Of a stretch of 5,221 nt of DNA, positions 1 to 5,221 are shown piece after piece. The translations under genes were made by a program, and so were the position numbers. The first letter of the stretch is position 1, and every line of letters starts with the position of its first letter. Location: positions 1-5,221 of the forward strand of contig CALYTD010000101.1 in the NCBI GenBank assembly GCA_945486445.1. Direction: 5' to 3'. The notes beneath the pieces were generated by a model. That model did no database searches and was not told the origin of the DNA. It saw only the letters and a list, made by a program, of their open reading frames with translations. The DNA comes from an uncultured Prevotellaceae bacterium (GTDB lineage: Bacteria > Bacteroidota > Bacteroidia > Bacteroidales > Bacteroidaceae).

Positions 1-1
1 G

Positions 2-622
2 GAACAGGGCTTTGATCCCATCGTAGTGTCGGGCAAGGTGACTATCTATGACGCGCGCAACACGGTTGACAGTGAGCAGTTTTCTACGCCTGTCAACATC
101 GGCATACATGCCAGCAACGCCTTCGGCACTGGTACGCATGAGACCACTCGCATGGTGGTGGCTACGCTTCTCGAAACTCCTTTGCAGGGCCGTAGGGTGC
201 TTGACTGTGGTTGTGGCACGGGTATCCTTGCCATTACGGCCCTCAGATGCGGTGCAGAGGCAGCGGTAGGATATGATATTGACGAGTGGAGTGCTGACAA
301 CTCCATGCACAATGCCCGCCTTAATGGGGTGGAGGACCGTATGGAGGTGTTGTTAGGCGACTCCAGTGTGTTGTCTCATGTGGAAGGTATCTTTGACGTG
401 GTGATGGCTAACATCAACCGCAACATACTCCTTGCCGACCTCAGCCACTTCCAGAGTGTGATGGCTCATGGGGGCGTTCTCATCCTCAGCGGATTCTATG
501 AGGAGGATGCCCCGATGCTCATCGCGGAGGCGCAGCGGCTGGGCCTGCATGAGATTTCGCGCAAGACGGAAAACAACTGGTGCTGTTTGAAGTTGGAATA
601 CAGCCCGTGTCCGGAAGTTTGA
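2..622 (+). CDS. prmA: Ribosomal protein L11 methyltransferase PrmA, 5'-truncated by the window edge
   Basis: Cytosolic class I SAM-dependent methyltransferase; the family methylates ribosomal protein L11 (RplK) on lysines and its N-terminus. Reading from base 2, 206 codons are visible before TGA, beginning EQGFDPIVVSGKV. Against a usual length of about 280-300 residues, roughly 80 N-terminal residues, mostly the L11-recognition domain, lie outside the window. The catalytic domain is complete: the PrmA-specific FGTGTHETT loop at visible residues 41-49, SAM-binding motif I VLDCGCGTGILA at 66-77, an acidic GYDID strand end at 90-94, and motif IV NINRNILL at 137-144, which replaces the E. coli NILAGPL version and is typical of Bacteroidetes. 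SGFYEED near residue 165 also fits that group. The in-frame GTG at 26 is internal and is not the start, because homologous sequence continues upstream of it. The neighbouring gene converges on it, so no operon partner is visible here. Identification is by recall of family motifs. Confidence 0.95.
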   Translation, partial: EQGFDPIVVSGKVTIYDARNTVDSEQFSTPVNIGIHASNAFGTGTHETTRMVVATLLETPLQGRRVLDCGCGTGILAITALRCGAEAAVGYDIDEWSADNSMHNARLNGVEDRMEVLLGDSSVLSHVEGIFDVVMANINRNILLADLSHFQSVMAHGGVLILSGFYEEDAPMLIAEAQRLGLHEISRKTENNWCCLKLEYSPCPEV

Positions 623-626
623 AGAT

Positions 627-676
627 GGAAAGGTGTAGCGGAAATGATGAATAAATAATCTTCACTGCACCTTTCC
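627..676. repeat. Inverted repeat immediately after prmA (12-bp arms, 26-bp loop)
   Basis: GGAAAGGTGTAG at 627-638 pairs with CTGCACCTTTCC at 665-676; 11 of 12 positions are Watson-Crick and the remaining one is a G-T wobble in RNA. It begins four bases after the prmA stop codon. No T-run follows on either strand, so it is not a classical intrinsic terminator. It could protect the 3' end of the prmA transcript or act together with the hairpin just downstream. The function is inference. Confidence 0.55.
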
Positions 677-683
677 CGGCACG

Positions 684-705
684 AAAAAAGCCTTGAAAAG
701 GCTTT
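684..705. terminator. Probable intrinsic terminator between convergent genes
   Basis: A perfect 8-bp stem AAAGCCTT (687-694) and AAGGCTTT (698-705) closes on a GAA loop. On the minus strand the stem is followed directly by six T residues (complement of 684-689), a good intrinsic terminator for transcription arriving from the beta-barrel gene. On the plus strand the stem runs into TTTGTCTT, a weaker tail that could still end prmA transcription 62 bp after its stop codon. A shared bidirectional terminator fits the convergent layout. On the minus strand it lies about 375 bp beyond the stop codon, so that mRNA would carry the structured region as a long 3' UTR. Confidence 0.7.
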
Positions 706-805
706 GTCTTGAATATGTAAAATGCAGGGAAAGAGTGACGCTTGTAATACATTGAGTCACAGGGTGTTCTCGGATAGTGTGTGAGGAGCGTCGTAAAATG
801 GCGCA

Positions 806-871
806 GATTACACCGCAATCAAGTGCTGATTATACGGTAACCGGGTGCTGATTACATCGCAATCAGCACCC
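806..871. repeat. 22-bp tandem repeat, three degenerate units
   Basis: Three units start at 806, 828 and 850, exactly 22 bp apart. They begin GATTACACCGCAATCA, GATTATACGGTAACCG and GATTACATCGCAATCA. Units 1 and 3 agree at 15 of the first 16 positions; unit 2 agrees with unit 1 at 16 of 22. Units 1 and 2 end in GTGCT, while unit 3 runs into the right arm of a hairpin. A related sequence, GGTTGCACCGCAT then GATGTAATCA, lies at 1041-1063; its last ten bases are the exact inverted copy of 849-858. No reading frame explains the pattern. The role is unknown. Confidence 0.6.
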
Positions 872-872
872 G
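842..872. repeat. Perfect hairpin, 12-bp stem and 7-nt loop
   Basis: CGGGTGCTGATT at 842-853 and AATCAGCACCCG at 861-872 are exact reverse complements separated by ACATCGC. The stem would be very stable in RNA of either strand. On the plus strand it is followed by TCGTTTTGC, a poor T-tract, and on the minus strand by no T-tract, so it is at best a weak factor-assisted terminator. It overlaps units 2 and 3 of the 22-bp tandem repeat and may be a by-product of that repeat or a mobile-element remnant. Confidence 0.65.
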
Positions 873-920
873 TTCGTTTTGCGGTATGCCCTGCCTGCTG
901 CCGGGAATGGTTCGCCTCCA

Positions 921-996
921 TGTAGGGACGCACCTCGGTGCGTCCGAAAAATACGCATTGACGGTATCGGCGGACGCACCAAGGGGCGTCCCTACA
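921..996. mobile_element. REP/MITE-like palindromic element, 76 bp
   Basis: A 26-bp left arm (921-946, starting TGTAGGGACGCACC) and a 26-bp right arm (971-996, ending GGGGCGTCCCTACA) are reverse complements with two mismatches, separated by 24 bp. Each arm is itself palindromic: GGACGCACC and GGTGCGTCC (926-934 and 937-945) match perfectly in the left arm, and the right arm has one mismatch. This nested palindrome is the architecture of paired REP sequences or a short non-autonomous element. I recall similar TGTAGGGACGCACC intergenic repeats in other bacterial genomes, but cannot search here. No clear target-site duplication flanks it and no transposase is in the window. It can fold in either strand's transcript. 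Confidence 0.65.
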
Positions 997-1078
997 AGGG
1001 CGGTTTATTCCCCCGGCCGGTGCCCGGACATGACGATGCCGGTTGCACCGCATGATGTAATCATAATTTTTAATTCCC

Positions 1079-3916
1079 TCAATTCTTCTTCGGTTTTTTT
1101 GTAAACTTATACGCAAGGCTGAACATCACGTACCTCGGTATGTAGTTATACCATGTCTCCGTGCTTCCCTGTGCGTTCACATAGTAACGCTTAGAACTGA
1201 TTTGCGCCAGCAGGTCGTATGCCTGCACCTTCGCCGTCAGTGCCCCTTTGAAGAACGGTCGTGACAGTTGTGCGTTCCATACCAGTTCGTCTGTGTTCAT
1301 CATGCTGCTCTCGTAGCCACGGCGTGAGAACATATTGATGTCGGTAGAGACGGTGATTTTCACCGTAGGAATGGTGTAGGTGAGGTCAGCACCGTACTGT
1401 ATGTCGTTTACGTCAATGCTCTTCACTATGTCTAAACGCCCCCTTGTATGGGTAGAAGTAATCCTTCCCTGTATGCCAGCAGAAAGGTCTCCCTGCTTAT
1501 ATGTGAACCTTGAATATGCCACGAGGTTCACGTTGTCAACCTTAGAGATTGGCGATTCTGCGAGCAAGCCATTGCCACCGTCGTCTGCCACCACCGTCTG
1601 CATGGCAAAATCCACGTTCCTCTCATATCTCACCTTGCCGTAAAGGTCCATGCGGAAACGCTTTTTCGCATCTAAGGGACGCTGCCATCCGGCGTCTAAG
1701 TAGCCGTTCCAGTTGCCGCTCACGTTATCCTTCATGCGGGTGTATGCACCCGTTGAAGCGTCGTAGGTAGTGCGGTTGCCCACTGCATTGCGTATTATGG
1801 CAGCACTGTAACCTATATAAATGTTGCTGCCGAGCGAATCATTCTTGAATGATACCTTACCATTCAGGTTGTGCCTGATAGTACTCCGTAGGTCAGGATT
1901 GGCTATTGTCTTTGACAACGGGTTGGAAGTGTCGTGCAATGGCATAAGGTCAGCAAACGAAGGCTGTGAGATTCTCGTGTCATAATATACTTCTACCGGC
2001 GTATTCGTCTTGCCATAAGTGCGGAAAGAGAACACAGGCAAAAACTCGTTCCATGACCTTCGGGCCACGGTGTCAAGCATATTACCGTGGTAGTTCATTC
2101 GCTCCGTGTAGTGATTATATGGCAGGTCGAGGGCGAAGCGCATCTTGTCACTGCGTGTCTGTATGTGAATCGCACCTTTAAGACCGCGTTGCATCGTGTT
2201 GTAAGAGCGACTGTTATCACGGTCAAACGCCCTCATCATGTCCTCATGAGTAGATGGCAACCAGCCAAGCGCATCAAGGTCGGAATCAGGCAGACGCTCA
2301 AGGTTGAACATATTGTAATGGTTGCTGTTGTAATTCTGTATATATTCAGCTGTTCCTATCACCATCCAGTTGCCAGGAAACTGAAAGGCGTAAAGACCCT
2401 CCGTGTTAAAATGGTAACTGTTGGAGTGGCTGTCGTAGTACCTGTTGCGTTTCTCCTCTGTCTGTGAAGTGGCGTAGTACGTCTTATCATTAGCAAAACT
2501 CTCAACGGGCTTGTAGTTGGTATAACTGCCGTTAGCAATGAACTGCAATACGTCTCCTGACTCAAACTTGTATGCCCACCATGTACTTTGATTCAGGTTG
2601 ATATACTTTGAGCGGTTCATGTTCATGCCTCTGTTGCGGTTTGTGAGGGAAGTGCTGTAGGTAGAGTCCCCTGATTCCGTCATACTCTTGTTGTTACTGT
2701 AATATAAAGAGGTATAACTACCTAACTTAAGTTTATCACAATACAGGTTGTTGTTTAACGAAACGTTGTAGTTCTTGTTGTCATTCTTATAACTACTGCC
2801 GCTGAATATACTTCCACCTGCGGCGAAATTCTCGGAGAAATTCCTAATTTCATTGTCGGTATCTTCCCATGTTACCTTTGCGCTCAGGTTCTCTCTGATG
2901 TTCTTTCCCTTGTCCTCTGTCGCGAGATTCATGCCCACCTGCTTTGTAGTCTTTATGCCGTTACTCACCTTTTGGGGGTCCCAGTTGCCGTCACCACCAG
3001 GTGTTCGGGTTTCGTTCACGTTGTTGGCGCTGCCGAATAGCGACAACCTTGTGTGGTCATCGTAATACAGTCCGAAGGCCCTTGCCATCCATCTGTCCTC
3101 CGAACCCATGCCCGCCTCGGCGTTAGCCATATATCCTCGTGCGTATTCCCGCTTCAAAGTGACGTCCATTATGTATTCCTGCTCATCCATGTTTGTACCC
3201 AACATCTTGTCTTTCTCTGTCTGTTTGTAGAACACTTTGAGGTTTTTCACGGTGAAGTAGGGCAGGTTTTCCAGCATGACTTTGTTCTCTCCCTTGAAGA
3301 AATCCTTGCCGTTCAGGGTGAGATAGTCTATCTTTTTACCGTTGATATATATGTCTCCGTTATCTTTTAGTTCCGCTCCGGGCAGCTGACGGATAAGCCC
3401 ATCGAGCATAGATCCTTCTGGTAAGTTGAAGGCTGAGGCGTCATAGACTATCGTGTCGCCCTTGTATGCCACCTGAATGCGTGTTCCTTTCACCACCACA
3501 CCTTCCAAATCAACGTCTTTATACACGTCATTCTGCTTGCGTTTCATCAGTATCTCCGGCACTTCTATCCAGTTGTTGCGCCCTAATTTGGTGATGGCGA
3601 AGTCGGTATATGTATCGTCATAGCCCTCTGCCGTGGTCTTTATGATGTATGCTTTTTCCTCTCTTGGCACTTTAAGACTGTATGTTGATATTGTGCTTCG
3701 TTCGTGTGTCCAGCACGTTACGGTGTCAACCACGGTGGAATCGGTGTTCATCAGTGTGACAAGGGCCTTCACCTTGCCTTGTGTGAAGCTGTCATACACT
3801 TGGCCGTAGAGTGTCACGGTGTGCTTTTTCTTGTTCTCTTTCTTCGCTTCCGCCGTTGCTGTCAGGGTGGAAACGGCCATGAGTGCCATGGCAAGTATGT
3901 AGGTAATCTGTCGCAT
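1079..3916 (-). CDS. Outer-membrane beta-barrel protein with carboxypeptidase-regulatory-like and plug-like domains (TonB-dependent-receptor-like)
   Basis: A 945-residue outer-membrane protein of the Bacteroidetes 'outer membrane beta-barrel family' type (resembling Pfam OMP_b-brl_3), a relative of TonB-dependent receptors. The signal peptide is MRQITYILAMALMAVSTLTATAEA with likely cleavage after A-E-A at residue 24. A beta-sandwich carboxypeptidase-regulatory-like domain follows (about 32-125, starting VTLYGQVYDS). A plug-like segment lies at about 137-215 (GVVVKGTRIQVAYKGDTIVY, then LDGLIRQLPGAELKDNGDIY and INGKKIDYLTLNGKDFF). From about residue 255 alternating aromatic/polar strands form the barrel, ending VMFSLAYKF plus a basic tail TKKPKKN. 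I see no clear TonB box and no SusD partner, so uptake by TonB is uncertain and the ligand is unknown. An upstream in-frame ATG at 4027 is rejected because it adds 37 non-signal residues and overlaps the pspC-like gene. The chosen start follows that gene's stop by 23 bp, with an A-rich AAAAAGA leader and no visible promoter, suggesting co-transcription. Confidence 0.88.
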   Translation of the reverse strand: MRQITYILAMALMAVSTLTATAEAKKENKKKHTVTLYGQVYDSFTQGKVKALVTLMNTDSTVVDTVTCWTHERSTISTYSLKVPREEKAYIIKTTAEGYDDTYTDFAITKLGRNNWIEVPEILMKRKQNDVYKDVDLEGVVVKGTRIQVAYKGDTIVYDASAFNLPEGSMLDGLIRQLPGAELKDNGDIYINGKKIDYLTLNGKDFFKGENKVMLENLPYFTVKNLKVFYKQTEKDKMLGTNMDEQEYIMDVTLKREYARGYMANAEAGMGSEDRWMARAFGLYYDDHTRLSLFGSANNVNETRTPGGDGNWDPQKVSNGIKTTKQVGMNLATEDKGKNIRENLSAKVTWEDTDNEIRNFSENFAAGGSIFSGSSYKNDNKNYNVSLNNNLYCDKLKLGSYTSLYYSNNKSMTESGDSTYSTSLTNRNRGMNMNRSKYINLNQSTWWAYKFESGDVLQFIANGSYTNYKPVESFANDKTYYATSQTEEKRNRYYDSHSNSYHFNTEGLYAFQFPGNWMVIGTAEYIQNYNSNHYNMFNLERLPDSDLDALGWLPSTHEDMMRAFDRDNSRSYNTMQRGLKGAIHIQTRSDKMRFALDLPYNHYTERMNYHGNMLDTVARRSWNEFLPVFSFRTYGKTNTPVEVYYDTRISQPSFADLMPLHDTSNPLSKTIANPDLRSTIRHNLNGKVSFKNDSLGSNIYIGYSAAIIRNAVGNRTTYDASTGAYTRMKDNVSGNWNGYLDAGWQRPLDAKKRFRMDLYGKVRYERNVDFAMQTVVADDGGNGLLAESPISKVDNVNLVAYSRFTYKQGDLSAGIQGRITSTHTRGRLDIVKSIDVNDIQYGADLTYTIPTVKITVSTDINMFSRRGYESSMMNTDELVWNAQLSRPFFKGALTAKVQAYDLLAQISSKRYYVNAQGSTETWYNYIPRYVMFSLAYKFTKKPKKN

Positions 3917-3939
3917 AACGGTGTCTTTTTGTGTGGGCG

Positions 3940-4128
3940 TTATTCTTTTGCGGGTATTATTATGGCCAATACCACGTAGAGGATTATGCCGGGTAACAGC
4001 CAGAAGAATATGGATATAAACGCCCATAGCGCTCTTATTATCGTGGGATCAACGTCTAAATACTCTGCAATGCCGGCGCATACGCCTGCCAGTTGCTTGT
4101 TGTTGGAGCGTGTAAGTTTCTTGTTCAT
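3940..4128 (-). CDS. Small PspC-domain membrane protein (62 aa)
   Basis: This is essentially a stand-alone PspC domain. In E. coli, PspC is an inner-membrane sensor of the phage-shock envelope-stress response; for the short Bacteroidetes proteins the role is inferred only. Residues 1-31 hold the polar start and the family signature KQLAGVCAGIAEYLDVDPTI, followed by R32. Residues 33-58 are strongly hydrophobic (ALWAFISIFFWLLPGIILYV...IIIP), long enough for one membrane span or a tight hairpin broken at P46-G47. The protein ends PAKE. The ATG at 4128 has an A-rich leader (AAAAAGA four bases upstream), the same heptamer that precedes the downstream gene. It lies 135 bp after the stop of a larger PspC protein and 23 bp before the beta-barrel gene, all on one strand. 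Length is normal for small PspC proteins. It is too short to carry a partner-binding domain like that of full-length PspC. Confidence 0.9.
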   Translation of the reverse strand: MNKKLTRSNNKQLAGVCAGIAEYLDVDPTIIRALWAFISIFFWLLPGIILYVVLAIIIPAKE

Positions 4129-4138
4129 AGTTCTTTTT

Positions 4139-4272
4139 GAGGTTTTTGGGTTATTTATTTGGAGGTTTTAGGTTGTTGGTTTGGAGGTTTTGGGTTGGTT
4201 GATGTTAGAGGTTTTGGGTTTTGGACGCATTGACCTCCCACCTCAAACCCAACAACCTCCCACCTAAAATCC
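4139..4272. repeat. G/T-rich repeat cluster with inverted copy between the two pspC-like genes
   Basis: On the plus strand GAGGTTTTTGGGTT (4139-4152), GAGGTTTTAGGTT (4162-4174), GAGGTTTTGGGTT (4184-4196) and GAGGTTTTGGGTT (4208-4220) recur at steps of 23, 22 and 24 bp. From 4134 to 4225 there is no C at all. The next stretch, 4233-4276, has no G and carries inverted copies: 4240-4258 matches the reverse complement of 4170-4188 at 17 of 19 positions. The minus-strand operon mRNA could therefore fold into a long imperfect hairpin just after the large pspC stop codon, which itself lies inside the right arm. No T-run follows on either strand, so it is not an ordinary intrinsic terminator. RNA processing, 3'-end protection of the upstream message, or a family of intergenic repeats are all possible. 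Confidence 0.65.
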
Positions 4273-5220
4273 TATCGTATCTACAGCTAATGTGTCTGTT
4301 GGCAGTGGTTCTTGGGTTGTACTGTCTTTGTCGGTGTGGTTTATTATGTATGTGTCGTGCCTGTTATTATGTCTTGCTTCATGTGCAGTCATAAGGGTAC
4401 TTGTAACTGATACTATCGCCAACACGATGCTTAGAATCCACAACAGGATGCAGGTTGCGACCAGTTTGGCTGACATTGGCTTGCTGTTGCCGCGCAGTGC
4501 CCTTGTAATGCAGTATAGGGGAATGCCTATAAAGGTAAATATGGCGATTACTCCGGTTATGATTGTGCCGCCGTGGCTGCTCAGGTAGTCTGGAAACCAC
4601 ATCATACTGCCTGTTGCAAGGTATGGGAACATGGTGGCTGACATTCCTAACAAGGAAACGACTATTGCTATTATGACGAGCATTCCCATGCCTATGAAGA
4701 TGAATAAGGGTAGCAGGAGTATTATGACTATGAACTTCAGCAATAGCGATAGGCATCCACTGCCATGGTGACGGTTGCCGGCGTCTTCGGTGAAAGCCTT
4801 GTTTGATTCGTTTATTATCTCCTCGTTTAGGGTCTCAGGCGTGACGTTTTGCCCTCTCATTCGCAGTCGGTCTTCCGGTGTTCTGGGCAAGGGGACGATA
4901 ATCCAGAGTATTATGTACAGCAGTACTAACATCCATGCAAATGATATATGCATGTATCTTCCTATGGCTAAGAACAGGAATAAGGCGAGTAGCGTGCCCA
5001 GACGCCAGACTAATGGCGTGCCTATGCCCGTGAATTGTGCCAGACCTGAGCACACGCCGCCAAACAGTTTGTCTTTCGGGTTACGGTAGAGGTAGCGTCC
5101 TTTCAGCCACCCTAACAGCCCGTTGTCAGCCTTTCTGGCTTCTGACTCGGCTGTCTCTCCCTGGTCGTCTGCCGCAGGTTGTTCCTCTGTGTTGGCGTTT
5201 TCCTCAGAGGAGTCTATCTC
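4264..5220 (-). CDS. Multi-pass PspC-domain membrane protein, N-terminus beyond the window
   Basis: The reading frame is open to the right edge, giving 318 visible residues before TAG. Residues 1-33 are an acidic, Glu/Asp/Ala-rich linker (EIDSSEENANTEEQPAADD). The PspC domain spans about 43-112: YLYRNPKDKLFGGVCSGLAQ, then hydrophobic segments at about 74-88 and 94-109 ending ILWIIVP. A hydrophilic cytoplasm-like stretch follows (about 113-155). Further membrane segments lie at about 157-192, 218-236 and 252-276, then a polar C-tail of about 40 residues. The usual D-x-DPT-x-x-R after the signature is altered to GIGTPLVWR. In Bacteroides, proteins of this kind often have an N-terminal cytosolic part and sit beside a PadR regulator; neither can be seen here. 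The GTG at 5055 is internal to the PspC domain and is not the start. It is likely the first visible gene of the operon containing the small PspC protein and the beta-barrel. A role in envelope homeostasis is inference. Confidence 0.88.
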   Translation of the reverse strand, partial: EIDSSEENANTEEQPAADDQGETAESEARKADNGLLGWLKGRYLYRNPKDKLFGGVCSGLAQFTGIGTPLVWRLGTLLALFLFLAIGRYMHISFAWMLVLLYIILWIIVPLPRTPEDRLRMRGQNVTPETLNEEIINESNKAFTEDAGNRHHGSGCLSLLLKFIVIILLLPLFIFIGMGMLVIIAIVVSLLGMSATMFPYLATGSMMWFPDYLSSHGGTIITGVIAIFTFIGIPLYCITRALRGNSKPMSAKLVATCILLWILSIVLAIVSVTSTLMTAHEARHNNRHDTYIINHTDKDSTTQEPLPTDTLAVDTIGF

Positions 5221-5221
5221 T

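Larger units (their letters stand above)
623..1078. other. 456-bp gene-free region between convergent genes
   Basis: Apart from the inverted repeats, terminator, tandem repeat and palindromic element listed separately, I see no gene here. The open frames in it are short, run through the palindromes in different directions, lack family resemblance, and are consistent with spurious translation of repeats. I see no tRNA, no recognisable riboswitch and no convincing Bacteroidetes promoter. Smaller palindromes include CCGGCCGG at 1013-1020 and ATGAT-GTA-ATCAT at 1052-1064. Confidence 0.6.

Noticed and set aside
519..818. 99-codon minus-strand open frame overlapping the end of prmA
   Set aside because: It runs antisense through prmA and across the terminator hairpin, lacks a ribosome-binding leader and resembles no family.
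806..871. CRISPR array
   Set aside because: The units are contiguous and diverged, with no unique spacers between conserved repeats, and no cas gene is present.
808..1116. 102-codon minus-strand open frame in the intergenic region
   Set aside because: It is a translation of the palindromic element and tandem repeat, overlaps the 3' end of the barrel gene, and shows no protein-family features.
2087..2467. 126-codon plus-strand open frame inside the barrel gene
   Set aside because: It is antisense to a well-supported coding region and its composition fits a shadow frame; no start context or family motif is seen.
1079..4027. Longer version of the beta-barrel gene starting at the upstream ATG (4027)
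   Set aside because: The extra 37 residues are not a signal peptide, they precede a clear one, and the region overlaps the well-supported small pspC-like gene in another frame.
4129..4263. Intrinsic terminator or promoter between the two pspC-like genes
   Set aside because: The hairpin has no downstream T-run on either strand, and no TAnnTTTG-type Bacteroidetes promoter could be found on the minus strand.
4379..4756. 125-codon minus-strand open frame in a second frame of the large pspC-like gene
   Set aside because: His/Arg-rich shadow of the membrane-protein frame, with no independent support.

Overview
The window reads as a chromosomal segment of a member of the order Bacteroidales, most likely close to Prevotella. 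The clues are the Bacteroidetes-style PrmA (an NINRNILL motif in place of the proteobacterial version), a large outer-membrane beta-barrel protein with a carboxypeptidase-regulatory-like N-terminal domain and a plug-like segment, paired PspC-domain proteins of the Bacteroides type, and A-rich leaders instead of strong Shine-Dalgarno sites. The genus is inference; no rRNA or tRNA gene is present to confirm it.

Left part, plus strand: the C-terminal three quarters of prmA (ribosomal protein L11 methyltransferase) enters from the left edge and ends at 622. From 623 to 1078 lies a 456-bp region between convergent genes with no convincing gene. It is dense in structure: a long inverted repeat just after prmA, a probable bidirectional terminator, three units of a 22-bp tandem repeat merging into a perfect 12-bp-stem hairpin, and a 76-bp REP/MITE-like palindromic element with 26-bp inverted arms.

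Right part, minus strand: three genes read leftward in a probable operon. First is a multi-pass PspC-domain membrane protein whose N-terminus lies beyond the right edge. Next is a 62-residue, almost minimal PspC protein. Last, 23 bp further on, is a 945-residue outer-membrane beta-barrel protein. A 134-bp spacer between the two PspC genes has extreme strand asymmetry: 92 bases without C on the plus strand, then 44 bases without G. It carries four copies of a G/T-rich 13-14-mer about 23 bp apart and can fold into a long imperfect hairpin.

Together, the minus-strand genes look like an envelope module: two inner-membrane proteins of the phage-shock-protein C family linked to one outer-membrane barrel. 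Each family is known. Their linkage and the structured spacer are the most interesting parts, but nothing in the sequence proves a new system.
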